A stretch of 64,000 bases of DNA from Sulfurospirillum arcachonense DSM 9755 (GTDB taxonomy: Bacteria > Campylobacterota > Campylobacteria > Campylobacterales > Sulfurospirillaceae): assembly GCF_000597725.1 (NCBI RefSeq), contig NZ_JFBL01000006.1, positions 1 through 64,000 of the forward strand, given 5' to 3'. The notes under the pieces were generated by a model. That model was given only the letters and a program-made list of their open reading frames with translations, did not search any database and was not told where the DNA came from. The translations under genes and the position numbers were made by a program. Position 1 is the stretch's first letter, and each line of letters starts with the position of its first letter. Positions 1 to 8,673 of this stretch are shown here, piece after piece.

Positions 1-1451
1 ACTGATTTTCCTGCTGATCCTACTGCTGATTCTAATACTCCAACTACATTTTGAATAACAATTTGTAGTTCTGCTGATATATTTGTTAACTCTTCTACTT
101 TTTTTGCATTAGTATTTATCTCATCTGTACTTTCCATAACACTTTGAACAACTAAATTTGTTGTAGCATCAATCTCACCTAAAGATTTTTGTGTACGCTC
201 AGCCAAAGCTCTAACTTCATCAGCAACAACTGCAAATCCTCGTCCATGTTCACCTGCACGAGCAGCTTCAATAGCAGCATTGAGTGCAAGTAAATTTGTT
301 TGGTCTGCTATATCTCTAATGACATCTAAGACATTTTTAACTTCATTTGCATTATCAGAAGCTTGAGATAATTTTGTTTGTAAAGATAATTCACTCTGCA
401 TAGTCTCTGTCATAGCATTTTGTAAGGTATCAACTTTACTTGTCATTTCTGACATTTGCTCATTTGTTCCTAATAACTCTTTTTGTGATTGTTTTGCTTC
501 TTCTACGGAATCTTTTAATTGTTCACTCAATTCTTTACCATTTTGTGCAGTTTTACTTACATATTGACTCTGTTTTTCAGAATTATTTCCTACATGTACA
601 GCAGTAGAAGAAAGTTCACTTGCTATGGCTGAGTTTTCACTTGAAACTTCTTTTGCATTATTGATAATGACTTGAAGCTTTTCTATAAACTTATTTGCAT
701 TATCAACGATAAGTGCAAACTCTTTTTCTAAACCATTTTTTTCTAAACGCATCGACAAATCTGCCTCAGCACTTGCTAGGTTTTCAAATGTATCATTTAA
801 GATACCTGTTGATTTTGTAACAGAACGTCCTAGTAGGAGTGAAAATACAAAAGCTAACAATACACTAATAGAAGCAGAAATTAAAAACTTCTGTTCAGAT
901 GATATTATTAAATCATTTACATCTGTATTTTCCACTTCCATTACTTTATAAGTAAGCTCAGTAAATTCATCTAACTTATCTCTCATTGACTCAAAATTTT
1001 TAGCGTATGAGCTATAATAGAGATTTGAAGCATCATTTAATGCGTCTTTTTTTACTAATGCTACGAGTGTATCTGTATCTTTTTTAGTAGCATCATGCAT
1101 TTTTTTAAAATTTTCAAACCTTTGTTTTTCATTTGGCAAAAAACTAGCAATATTTTTTTGAAATTTGCCAAACCTATCTTTAGTTTGTTGCAAATTATCA
1201 TATGCACTCTTAATCAGCTTAGCTCTATTTTTTTCTTGTCCTTCATTAGTAGATGCTAATAGAGCAACATTTGATTGATACGCATCCCTATCTGCCTCAA
1301 GTAAAAGTGTAATACCATTAAATATTTTACTATTTAACTCAGAGACATGACTTTCAATTTTAGTTAAATTTGAGTATAAAAATACGTTAGTAACAACTAA
1401 AACAAACACAATAACAACATACGAGCCGATAATCTTAGTTTTGAAATTCAT
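1..1451 (-). CDS. methyl-accepting chemotaxis protein, 3' end cut by the window edge
   Basis: Reading the minus strand from an ATG at 1451 gives an open frame of over 480 codons that runs off the left edge. The N-terminus is a transmembrane helix (residues about 7-27) followed by a helical periplasmic sensor region rich in charged residues, a second membrane helix, a HAMP-like segment, and the signalling hairpin with the near-invariant motif [20 protein letters not shown] followed by [16 protein letters not shown]. This is a transducer that controls CheA at the polar receptor array. The sensor looks like a four-helix-bundle type, but the ligand cannot be told. An AGGATG ribosome site lies just upstream of the ATG. 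The C-terminus is missing from the window. Confidence 0.93.
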   Translation of the reverse strand, partial: MNFKTKIIGSYVVIVFVLVVTNVFLYSNLTKIESHVSELNSKIFNGITLLLEADRDAYQSNVALLASTNEGQEKNRAKLIKSAYDNLQQTKDRFGKFQKNIASFLPNEKQRFENFKKMHDATKKDTDTLVALVKKDALNDASNLYYSSYAKNFESMRDKLDEFTELTYKVMEVENTDVNDLIISSEQKFLISASISVLLAFVFSLLLGRSVTKSTGILNDTFENLASAEADLSMRLEKNGLEKEFALIVDNANKFIEKLQVIINNAKEVSSENSAIASELSSTAVHVGNNSEKQSQYVSKTAQNGKELSEQLKDSVEEAKQSQKELLGTNEQMSEMTSKVDTLQNAMTETMQSELSLQTKLSQASDNANEVKNVLDVIRDIADQTNLLALNAAIEAARAGEHGRGFAVVADEVRALAERTQKSLGEIDATTNLVVQSVMESTDEINTNAKKVEELTNISAELQIVIQNVVGVLESAVGSAGKS

Positions 1452-1589
1452 CACACATCCTTTCATTACTTATCAAATATATCTTATTCCTATATAACTT
1501 AAACCCTATACACCTAAAATTTCTACTTTATATACATAAAACTTACTTTATAAATATTTTGGATAAAATAACTCAAAAAAAGGATAACT

Positions 1590-2369
1590 ATGCTTTTAGG
1601 TGTAAATATAGACCATATTGCTGTTTTAAGAGAAGCAAGAAAAATCAATGATCCTGATCCTCTTGATGCAGTATCATTAGTAAAAAGAGCTGGAGCAGAC
1701 CAAATAACTATACACTTAAGAGAAGATAGACGCCATATCAACGATATGGATGCTGTTCGTATTATAGAAAACTCACAACTTCCGATAAACATGGAGTGTG
1801 CAATTGCAGCTGATATTATTGATACTGTTATAGAAATGAATCCTCATAGAGTTACACTTGTTCCTGAAAAAAGAGAAGAAGTTACTACTGAAGGTGGTCT
1901 TGATGTTATTAAAAACTTTCAAGCTATTAAAGATATTTCTACTAGGTTAGAAAAAGCTAATATAGAGTTATCTGTTTTTATTGACCCAGATATACTTCAA
2001 ATCAAAATGGCAAAAAGCATCAATGCGCAGTGGATAGAACTCCATACTGGTCACTATGCAAATGTATATGCAATGCTTTATTCAAACCTTAAAAATACAC
2101 ATCACTCAATCAAAGATTTAGAGTTATCAAGAGAGCAGTTACGTCAAAAACTTGATGATGCAACAAAAGAGATACAAAATGCAGCACAACAAGCAAATGA
2201 TCTTGGTTTAAAAGTAGCTGCTGGACATGGACTGAATTATCAAAATGTAAAACCTATTGCTGATATAAAAGAGATTATAGAACTTAATATCGGACAAAGT
2301 ATCATCGCTCGTAGTGTTTTTACTGGATTTGAGTGTGCAGTAAAAGAGATGATAGATAAAATCAATTAA
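1590..2369 (+). CDS. pdxJ: pyridoxine 5'-phosphate synthase PdxJ
   Basis: 259 residues. PdxJ condenses 1-deoxy-xylulose 5-phosphate with 3-amino-2-oxopropyl phosphate to make pyridoxine 5'-phosphate, the last ring-forming step of the DXP-dependent vitamin B6 route, in the cytoplasm. The family signatures are visible: GVNIDHIAVLREAR at the start, HLREDRRHI near residues 42-50, an MECAIA segment carrying the catalytic glutamate, and AAGHGLN near the C-terminus. Length is slightly above the E. coli enzyme, as expected for this phylum. AAAAAGGA precedes the ATG. pdxA follows 9 bases downstream, so the two pathway genes are co-transcribed. Confidence 0.97.
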   Translation: MLLGVNIDHIAVLREARKINDPDPLDAVSLVKRAGADQITIHLREDRRHINDMDAVRIIENSQLPINMECAIAADIIDTVIEMNPHRVTLVPEKREEVTTEGGLDVIKNFQAIKDISTRLEKANIELSVFIDPDILQIKMAKSINAQWIELHTGHYANVYAMLYSNLKNTHHSIKDLELSREQLRQKLDDATKEIQNAAQQANDLGLKVAAGHGLNYQNVKPIADIKEIIELNIGQSIIARSVFTGFECAVKEMIDKIN

Positions 2370-2378
2370 AGAAGAGAG

Positions 2379-3299
2379 ATGAAAAAATTAGCGATTAGCA
2401 TTGGTGATATTAACGGTATAGGACTTGAAATAGCCCTACGTTCACATGAGCTTATAAAAGAATTTTGTATTCCAATCTATTGCATAAACAAAAATATGCT
2501 TACATGGGGTGCAGCTTGGCTCGGCTTAGATGTTCCTTATGACTTTACATGTAAAGAGTGTGGAGATGTATTTGATATAAAACCTGGAATAAGTAATAAA
2601 GAAGCAGGACAACTCTCTTATGATTCATTTACTACAGCCATTACGCTTGCACAAAAAAAAGAAGTTGAAGGGATTGTTACACTTCCTATAAACAAAGAAT
2701 CATGGTCTAAAGCTGGTATAAAGTACAAAGGACATACTGATGCTTTAAGTGATTTACTTGACTCAAATGCCATAATGATGCTTGGCTGTGAAGAAATGTT
2801 TACGATACTCTATACGCACCACATTCCACTAAAAAGTGTAAGTGAAACTCTTGATACTCATAAATTAAAAAAGTTTCTTATAAAAATCTACGAATCTTTA
2901 CATGTAGATAAAATTGCTGTATTAGGGTTTAATCCCCATGCTGGAGATGGTGGAGTTATAGGCGATGAAGACTTTGTCATCAAAAAAGCAATAAAAAAAG
3001 CAAATAAAAAATTAGATAAAAAAGTTTTTATAGGACCTCTTGTTCCTGATACTGCTTTTACCAAGGCAAATCGTGAAAAATACAAATATTTTGCCTGTAT
3101 GTACCATGATCAAGGTCTGATTCCCTTAAAAGCTTTATACTTTGATGAAAGTATAAATGTAAGCTTAGATGCTGGTATTATAAGAACTTCTGTTGATCAT
3201 GGTACTGCTTTTGATATAGCTTATGAAGATGCTCATCCATCTTGCAAAAGTTATATAAATGCCATACAAGAAGCAGTTAAACTTTCTCTAAGAAAATAA
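2379..3299 (+). CDS. pdxA: 4-hydroxythreonine-4-phosphate dehydrogenase PdxA
   Basis: 306 residues. PdxA oxidises 4-phosphohydroxy-threonine to the aminoketone that PdxJ uses, needing NAD and a divalent metal. Seen: N-terminal SIGDINGIGLEIAL, the KGHTDAL metal/substrate segment near residue 128, MYHDQGLIPLKAL near 245 and HGTAFDIA near 280. GAAGAGAG precedes the ATG. Two copies of the dispersed palindrome fall within it: 2543-2556 (read as FTCK) and 2899-2906 (read as LHV). The first copy supplies one Cys of a Cys-rich stretch, CKECGD. Operon partner of pdxJ and probably also of the nickel transporter genes that follow. Confidence 0.96.
   Translation: MKKLAISIGDINGIGLEIALRSHELIKEFCIPIYCINKNMLTWGAAWLGLDVPYDFTCKECGDVFDIKPGISNKEAGQLSYDSFTTAITLAQKKEVEGIVTLPINKESWSKAGIKYKGHTDALSDLLDSNAIMMLGCEEMFTILYTHHIPLKSVSETLDTHKLKKFLIKIYESLHVDKIAVLGFNPHAGDGGVIGDEDFVIKKAIKKANKKLDKKVFIGPLVPDTAFTKANREKYKYFACMYHDQGLIPLKALYFDESINVSLDAGIIRTSVDHGTAFDIAYEDAHPSCKSYINAIQEAVKLSLRK
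2543..2556. repeat. dispersed palindrome CTTTACATGTAAAG, inside pdxA
   Basis: Perfect 14-base palindrome, read in frame as Phe-Thr-Cys-Lys. One of 31 copies of the TACATGTA core in the window. Confidence 0.85.
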
Positions 3300-3305
3300 G
3301 TGACA

Positions 3306-3330
3306 TAATATGATTTCAAATAAAATATTA
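3306..3330. promoter_or_regulatory. candidate NikR-type operator upstream of nikK
   Basis: TAATAT, 13 bases, ATATTA: a perfectly symmetric inverted repeat spanning 25 bases just before the nickel transporter genes. Helicobacter NikR sites have a similar overall span and AT-rich half-sites, so this is a reasonable but weak candidate given the AT-rich background. No nikR gene is in the window. If real, it puts the nickel genes under their own control within the pdx-nik gene string. Confidence 0.3.
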
Positions 3331-3348
3331 CTAAATAAGGTTAATCTC

Positions 3349-4092
3349 ATGAAATTAATACTACCACTTCTTGTCTTTCTTACTACAGTCTTAAATGCAC
3401 ATTTTCAAATATTAATACCAAAAAATGATGTAGTCACTACTAGTAAAAAACAAACTATTGATTTAGCATTTATGCATCCTTTTGAACAAACTTATATGCA
3501 AATGGAAAAACCAAACTTTTTTGGTTATTTTTTAGATGGTAAAAAAATAGATTTAACAAACAAATTAAAAGCTTCTAAGGTTAAAGATTTTAAGACATGG
3601 TCTTATACACAAAAATTTAAAGAGATGGGGGATTATCAATTTTTTGTTGATCCTAAGCCATATTTTGAACCAAGTGAAGGTAAATTTATCCGCCACTTAA
3701 CAAAAACTATCATTGATGTACACAATGCAGGTGAAGGTTGGGACCAACCAATAGGGGTAAAAGCTGAAATTGTTCCACTAACTCGTCCTTATAGTTTATA
3801 TACAAGTAACATCTTTTCAGCAACAGTTTTATATAAAGGAAAACCTGTTCCTTATGCATATATAGAAGTTGAATATTTAAATACAAACAAGAAAGAAGCA
3901 CCAACAGATGGTCATATAACACAGGTTATTAAAGCTGATGCTAATGGAGTATTTCATTTTGCTATGCCAAAAACAGGATGGTGGGGATTTGCTGCTTTGA
4001 TTGATGATGATGTGACTATTAATAAAGATGGTAAAGAATATCCTGTTGAGCTTGGGGCCTTAATCTGGGTAAAAACCTACGAGATGAAATAA
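3349..4092 (+). CDS. nikK: periplasmic DUF4198 component of nickel ECF transporter (NikK)
   Basis: Start chosen at ATG 3349 rather than 3310: it is preceded by AAGG and gives a clean signal peptide (MKLILPLLVFLTTVLNAHF), while the upstream ATG adds 13 unremarkable residues and lies in the intergenic inverted repeat. About 247 residues, DUF4198 family, exported, with a C-terminal carboxypeptidase-regulatory-like beta domain (VPYAYIEVEYLN through the GVFHFAMPKTGWWGF region). In NikKMLQO systems this partner is thought to present or retain nickel in the periplasm. The gene abuts nikM. Its exact biochemical role is not settled in the family. Confidence 0.8.
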   Translation: MKLILPLLVFLTTVLNAHFQILIPKNDVVTTSKKQTIDLAFMHPFEQTYMQMEKPNFFGYFLDGKKIDLTNKLKASKVKDFKTWSYTQKFKEMGDYQFFVDPKPYFEPSEGKFIRHLTKTIIDVHNAGEGWDQPIGVKAEIVPLTRPYSLYTSNIFSATVLYKGKPVPYAYIEVEYLNTNKKEAPTDGHITQVIKADANGVFHFAMPKTGWWGFAALIDDDVTINKDGKEYPVELGALIWVKTYEMK

Positions 4093-4691
4093 TGCACATT
4101 AGTGAAGGTGTATTAAAGCCAGAGATACTGATAGCAGGAGCTATCGTATCTCTAGTTGTTAGTATATATGCTCTTAAAAAACTAAAAAACGAAGAAATTC
4201 CTTTAGTAGCGGTCTTTTCTGCTCTTTTCTTTTTAGCTTCATTTATACATGTTCCCATTGGTCCAACTTCTGTTCATCTTATACTTAACGGTATCATTGG
4301 TGCTATATTAGGTACGAGAGCCTTTATTGCTATACTTATAGCCCTTCTTTTGCAAGGTTTGCTTTTTGGCTATGGTGGAGTAAGCACCCTTGGCATCAAT
4401 ACTTTAAACCTTGCTTTACCTTCGCTACTTGGTTTTGCTATAATATCTTTACATGTTGATAATGCAATTTTGAAAAAGATACAATATTTTTTAATAGGAT
4501 TTTTACCTATATCTTTATCGGCTCTATTTTTATCTACTACTTTAGCTTTAAATGGAGAATCCTTTATGGTAGCAGCAGAGATAGCATTTATGGCACATGT
4601 TCCTATTATGTTTTTAGAAGGTTTTATTACTATGTTTGCCCTACTTTTTTTAGAAAAAGTTTATCCTAAAATTTTAAAGCAGATAAAATGA
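4092..4691 (+). CDS. nikM: nickel ECF transporter substrate-binding membrane subunit NikM (CbiM family)
   Basis: 199 residues, six or seven hydrophobic helices. The mature N-terminus begins Met-His-Ile-Ser-Glu-Gly; in CbiM/NikM proteins the free amine, His2 and further histidines coordinate Ni or Co. Other conserved His residues are seen in FIHVPIGPTSVHLILNG (near residues 56-74). This is the S component, which captures the metal and hands it through the complex to NikQO. The start codon overlaps the nikK stop by one base (TAATG), indicating translational coupling. Nickel rather than cobalt is inferred from the NikK and NikL neighbours. Confidence 0.88.
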   Translation: MHISEGVLKPEILIAGAIVSLVVSIYALKKLKNEEIPLVAVFSALFFLASFIHVPIGPTSVHLILNGIIGAILGTRAFIAILIALLLQGLLFGYGGVSTLGINTLNLALPSLLGFAIISLHVDNAILKKIQYFLIGFLPISLSALFLSTTLALNGESFMVAAEIAFMAHVPIMFLEGFITMFALLFLEKVYPKILKQIK

Positions 4692-5077
4692 AAATACTAT
4701 TTTTAAGTATTCTATTACTTTCATCTGTTTTTGGGCATAGGCTTTATATACTTGCAGATGATGATGGAAAACTCTTGCATGTTAAAAGTTATTTTAATAA
4801 AAGTGATACATGTCAAAATTGTGAAGTCAAAGTTATGAATGCAAACAATGTAGTGATTAATAGCGGAAAAACGGATTCCAATGGAACCATCAGTTTTCCA
4901 TTTACTTCAAAAAAAGTTAATATTGAAGTTACCGCTTCAATGGGACATAAAAATAAAATTTCTTATGAAAGTGATAATGAAATCACTGAAGAGAAAAATG
5001 TAACTTTTATGAAAATGTTCCTAGCGTTAGGAATCATTCTTTTAATGTTTTTATTTTTAAAAGTAATCAAAAAGTGA
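4688..5077 (+). CDS. nikL: small membrane-anchored partner of nickel ECF transporter (NikL)
   Basis: 129 residues with an N-terminal signal or anchor helix, a small beta-rich periplasmic domain (residues about 17-90) carrying a CQNC pair and several His, and a C-terminal transmembrane helix (about 107-126). This layout, two helices flanking a periplasmic carboxypeptidase-regulatory-like domain, matches NikL, which substitutes for NikN/CbiN. It overlaps nikM by four bases and nikQ by four bases (GTGA), so it sits firmly in the operon. The CxxC could bind metal, which is my inference. Confidence 0.75.
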   Translation: MKILFLSILLLSSVFGHRLYILADDDGKLLHVKSYFNKSDTCQNCEVKVMNANNVVINSGKTDSNGTISFPFTSKKVNIEVTASMGHKNKISYESDNEITEEKNVTFMKMFLALGIILLMFLFLKVIKK

Positions 5078-5727
5078 TATCAGCCTCATTTGGACTTATA
5101 ACAACTACAATATATAGTTTTGGATTATCTTTTTTTGATACGATTTATATAAGTATGTTTTTGCCATCTTTGTTATTAATGTTACTTCAACGAAAAGCTA
5201 TTTTTGAAACATTAAAAAGATTATTATTATTAAATGTTTTCATTGTTATGGTAAGTGCTAGTGCCCTATTAAATCAAGACTATGAATTAGCTCTTTTAGT
5301 TTTTCTTCGCTCAAATGCCCTTCTACTTTTTACATTACTTATTTTTTGGAATAAAAGTATATTTGATATCGCTATATCATTACAAACACTAAGAGTCCCC
5401 AATAAACTCTCTAGCCTTTTCTTTTTTGTTGCTAAATTTATAACTATAATAAAAGAAGAATTTGAAATAACTAAAAAAGTAATGAAAATAAGAAATTTTC
5501 AAGCAAAAAGTAATGTATTTAGTTATAAAATATATGCAAATGTAATTGGGATGATGATTGTAAAATGTTTTGATAAAGCAGATAAATTGAAAAATACTAT
5601 GTTGCTAAGAAATTTTCAAGGTAAAGTTTATCAGAGTAAAGTTGATAAGTTTACAAGAATTGATTTTATTATATTTATTTTTGTTATCATATCATTATCT
5701 TTACATGTAGGAGAAATTAAACTATGA
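5074..5727 (+). CDS. nikQ: ECF transporter transmembrane T component NikQ (CbiQ family)
   Basis: 217 residues starting at a GTG that overlaps the nikL stop. Several N-terminal membrane helices are followed by the cytoplasmic coupling-helix region and a last helix before the C-terminus. The Ala-Arg-Gly coupling signatures of canonical T components are not clear here; the corresponding stretches are KIRNFQAKS and LLRNFQGKV (both with RNFQ), a duplicated motif at positions expected for the two coupling helices. Connects NikM to the ATPase NikO. The C-terminus reads SLHVGEIKL because a TACATGTA palindrome sits there. Confidence 0.8.
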   Translation: MISASFGLITTTIYSFGLSFFDTIYISMFLPSLLLMLLQRKAIFETLKRLLLLNVFIVMVSASALLNQDYELALLVFLRSNALLLFTLLIFWNKSIFDIAISLQTLRVPNKLSSLFFFVAKFITIIKEEFEITKKVMKIRNFQAKSNVFSYKIYANVIGMMIVKCFDKADKLKNTMLLRNFQGKVYQSKVDKFTRIDFIIFIFVIISLSLHVGEIKL

Positions 5728-6410
5728 GTTGTTCCGTAACACTAAAAAAACTTTCATATGAAAATGGAGGAAATAATCTTTGTAAAGATATAAATTTAAA
5801 TGTGTCTCATAAAGAAAAAATTGCTATTATTGGTCCTAATGGCTGTGGTAAAACAACTCTTCTTGATATTATTGCAGGTCTTAAACAAAAAGACTCTGGT
5901 TTACTTGAGCTCTTTCATAACAAAATAGAAAATGAAAAAGATTTTAAACCTATGAGAGATTTAATAGGCTACCTTTTTCAAAACTCAGATAACCAATTTT
6001 TAGCACCAATCGTTATAGATGATGTTGCCTTTTCTTTACTGAGTGCTGGTATTAAAAAAGAAAAAGCTCTTTTAAAAGCCAATATGATGTTAGATGATTT
6101 AGGAATTATTCACTTAAAAGAAAAGATAGTTTATAATCTCTCTGGTGGTGAAAAAAAACTTGTTGCACTTGCAGGTGTTCTTGTCACTGAACCTCGTCTT
6201 ATGCTACTAGATGAGCCTACAAATGGACTAGATTATAAAATGCAACTAAAACTTGTTGAAATTTTAAAAAAAATAGATAAAAGTATCATTATTGTATCTC
6301 ATAATAGAGAATTTATAGACTCAATTGTTGATAAAATTTATGAAATTACCCCAAATGGTTTAGTTCTAATTGAATCTCTTTCAGACAGGATAAAGCCTCA
6401 CTCTCATTAG
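5724..6410 (+). CDS. nikO: ECF transporter ATP-binding subunit NikO (CbiO family)
   Basis: 228 residues. ABC ATPase with Walker A GPNGCGKTT (about residue 37), Q-loop LFQNSDNQF, signature LSGGEKK, Walker B LMLLDEPTNGLD and switch His in IIVSHNRE. The DNQF after the Q-loop is typical of ECF ATPases. It powers nickel uptake through NikQ. Overlaps nikQ by four bases. Its last 65 bases run through the end of mnmH on the other strand, so the two coding regions overlap tail to tail. Confidence 0.92.
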   Translation: MSCSVTLKKLSYENGGNNLCKDINLNVSHKEKIAIIGPNGCGKTTLLDIIAGLKQKDSGLLELFHNKIENEKDFKPMRDLIGYLFQNSDNQFLAPIVIDDVAFSLLSAGIKKEKALLKANMMLDDLGIIHLKEKIVYNLSGGEKKLVALAGVLVTEPRLMLLDEPTNGLDYKMQLKLVEILKKIDKSIIIVSHNREFIDSIVDKIYEITPNGLVLIESLSDRIKPHSH

Positions 6411-7362
6411 TATTGTCCACTATATACTTTATATTCTTTGGTTTTCTATAAACTTGATCATAATAATCAACTAATAAGATTTCAGCAACTTTTGCTAGAT
6501 CTCTATTTTCATAACTTTTAATAGCCTCTTTTTTTGAACTTTTTCTTATATAGGGAGTTATAATATTCATTGAGTTAAAAAAGTATTCATCATCAATATT
6601 TATATAATCTTTAAGTATTCTTTGCACTCTTTGTTCTAATGGAGCAGTTACCTCAATGCGTATACTTTCTTGAAATCTTTTATAGAGTAAATCAGGCTGA
6701 ATAATTGAGCCTATTCTTTTACTTTCCCCTTCTATAAAAATCCAAGAATTTTCATCTATATTTCCTAGTTTATAAACTAGTTCATTTTCAAAAGCTTTTT
6801 GACTTGGCTGTGCACCATTCATCAATCCAAAAGTTGAGCCAAAATGATTTGCTAAATTTTCTAAATCAATAGAAGGAGTTAACTTCTGAATAAGTTCACT
6901 TTTACCACAACCCGTATTGCCTCCAAGAACTAAAAAATTTTTATGCCTAAAATTTTCTAAATATTTTAAAACATATGATCTATAATCTTTATAACCCCGC
7001 TCAATTTTATATACACGATACCCTGTAAAAGAAAGAATTGTAGCTAATGAAGTTGAACGTAAACCACCTTTTGCACAATATATGCCTATTTTACTTCCAA
7101 TTTGACATTTTTGATATATTGTTTTTAAGTGCTCTGCTGCATTATGACAGATATAACTAGCTCCTAATACTTTTGCATCAGGTTTAGACTTTTGTACATA
7201 CATCTCACCTATTTCATGATGCTCTTTATCACTAAGCGCGTAAAAATTGATTGCTGTTGGTAAATGAGATTCTTTAAACTCTTTAGGACTTCTTGCATCA
7301 ATAATTAATTCATAAGTATTGATATCATTACAAAATTCATCAATATTTTGTTCTATTAACAT
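6346..7362 (-). CDS. mnmH: tRNA 2-selenouridine synthase
   Basis: 338 residues. MnmH (SelU) replaces the sulfur of 2-thiouridine at the wobble position of Lys, Glu and Gln tRNAs with selenium from selenophosphate, through a geranylated intermediate. An N-terminal rhodanese domain has its catalytic Cys at residue 96 (YCAKGGLRS), and a P-loop domain starts at 147 (GGNTGCGKS). Usual family length. The family residue before GG is normally Trp-Arg, here Ala-Lys. No selD is in the window. The 3' end overlaps nikO by 65 bases on the opposite strand. Confidence 0.93.
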   Translation of the reverse strand: MLIEQNIDEFCNDINTYELIIDARSPKEFKESHLPTAINFYALSDKEHHEIGEMYVQKSKPDAKVLGASYICHNAAEHLKTIYQKCQIGSKIGIYCAKGGLRSTSLATILSFTGYRVYKIERGYKDYRSYVLKYLENFRHKNFLVLGGNTGCGKSELIQKLTPSIDLENLANHFGSTFGLMNGAQPSQKAFENELVYKLGNIDENSWIFIEGESKRIGSIIQPDLLYKRFQESIRIEVTAPLEQRVQRILKDYINIDDEYFFNSMNIITPYIRKSSKKEAIKSYENRDLAKVAEILLVDYYDQVYRKPKNIKYIVDNTNESEALSCLKEIQLELNHLG

Positions 7363-7388
7363 AAAGATTTATGCCTATTACTCATGAA

Positions 7389-7874
7389 TTAAAACTTTTC
7401 GTTTATAATATCTTTAAGCTTTTTATAAATTTTGTTAGAATCAGTAGAAAAGACTCTCGTTTCACCAATAGTAGTTATAAAGTTTGTGTCTCTTGGCCAA
7501 CGAGGTACTAAATGATAATGTACATGATCAGGGATTCCTGCACCTCCACATTCACCTAAATTCATGCCAATATTTATGCCATGTGCCCCCAAGTCTTCTT
7601 TTAATATTTTTACAGATTTTTGCACAAGATTACTCATCTCTAACCAAATATCACCATCAAGAAGTTCAATTGACTCTACATGTATATTAGGGATAACCAT
7701 AAAATGTCCAGATGTATATGGATATTTATTCATAACTAAAAAACAATTTTCTGAGCGATATAGGACTTGACACTCTTCATCTTTTTCAGGATTATCAACG
7801 ATATAACAAAAAGGACACCCTTTTTGTTCTTTTTTAATATACTCATCTCTCCAAGGGGCATAAAGATAATCCAT
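7389..7874 (-). CDS. HIT-family nucleotide hydrolase/phosphorylase
   Basis: 161 residues. The histidine triad HVHYH lies at residues 117-121 followed by LVPRW, and a CPFC pair at 20-23 suggests a zinc site as in Ap4A phosphorylase-like HIT proteins. These proteins cleave or transfer nucleotide phosphates such as Ap4A or AMP-amidates; the true substrate cannot be read from sequence. It lies in the minus-strand run between mnmH and trpC, 13 bases from trpC, so it is probably co-transcribed with trpC. Confidence 0.9.
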   Translation of the reverse strand: MDYLYAPWRDEYIKKEQKGCPFCYIVDNPEKDEECQVLYRSENCFLVMNKYPYTSGHFMVIPNIHVESIELLDGDIWLEMSNLVQKSVKILKEDLGAHGINIGMNLGECGGAGIPDHVHYHLVPRWPRDTNFITTIGETRVFSTDSNKIYKKLKDIINEKF

Positions 7875-7887
7875 GCTATTTTTTCCT

Positions 7888-8673
7888 TTAAACTTTTTTT
7901 ATTTCTTTTAATGACTCGCTAATATTCTCTTCTCTCATAAAATGTTCACCAATCAAAAAGGCATCTGCTCCAACTTTACTTAAATGCTCAATGACTGCCT
8001 TATTATTAAGTCCACTCTCTGCTACTATAATCTTTCCATTTGGAATTAAAGGCATAAGTTTTTCAGTCAAATCCATATCCATTTCAAAAGTATCAAGATT
8101 TCTGTGATTCACACCTATTATATTTGCTCCTGCAAAAATAGCTTTAGTTAAATCTTCTTTATCATGGATTTCCACTAACGCTTCCATACCAAGCCTCCAA
8201 GTATACTCCAATAAAGCCTTTAATTCTTTTTTACTCAAAGCTTTTGCAATAAGTAAAACAAAATCTGCTCCATAAACAACTGCTTCAAGAATCTGATACT
8301 CATCAACTATAAAATCTTTTCTTAACAGTGGAGTTGCTACATACCTTCTTATTTGTGTCAAATACTCAATATTACCTTTAAAATAATGAGGTTCAGTTAA
8401 AACAGAAATTGCACTTGCACCACCATTTTCATACTCTTTTGCAATTAGAAGGGGATCAAAATCTTCTTTTATAATACCCTTACTAGGACTTGCTTTTTTG
8501 ACTTCTGCAATAATTCTATAAGGATCTTCTTTTGTAGCCGTTAAATATGGTTTAATATCTCTTGGGGCATAAGGATTAAAAGCTAAACTACGACCTAACC
8601 AGTCCATAGTAAACTCTTTTTTTCTTTTTTCTAAGTCATCTTTTGTTTTTAAAATTATCTCATCTAATATCAT
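7888..8673 (-). CDS. trpC: indole-3-glycerol phosphate synthase
   Basis: 261 residues, monofunctional TrpC (not fused to TrpF). It closes the indole ring from CdRP in tryptophan synthesis. Seen: [10 protein letters not shown] near residue 58 with the catalytic lysines, the [13 protein letters not shown] segment near 113, [15 protein letters not shown] near 180 and VAESGL near 212. The gene is separated from trpD (34396-35382), so the trp genes are dispersed here. Its ATG overlaps the stop of the upstream lipoprotein gene (ATGA). Confidence 0.96.
   Translation of the reverse strand: MILDEIILKTKDDLEKRKKEFTMDWLGRSLAFNPYAPRDIKPYLTATKEDPYRIIAEVKKASPSKGIIKEDFDPLLIAKEYENGGASAISVLTEPHYFKGNIEYLTQIRRYVATPLLRKDFIVDEYQILEAVVYGADFVLLIAKALSKKELKALLEYTWRLGMEALVEIHDKEDLTKAIFAGANIIGVNHRNLDTFEMDMDLTEKLMPLIPNGKIIVAESGLNNKAVIEHLSKVGADAFLIGEHFMREENISESLKEIKKV

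Noticed and set aside
3310-3348. Upstream ATG for NikK at 3310
   Set aside because: It would hide the signal peptide behind 13 polar residues, lacks a ribosome site and overlaps the inverted repeat.
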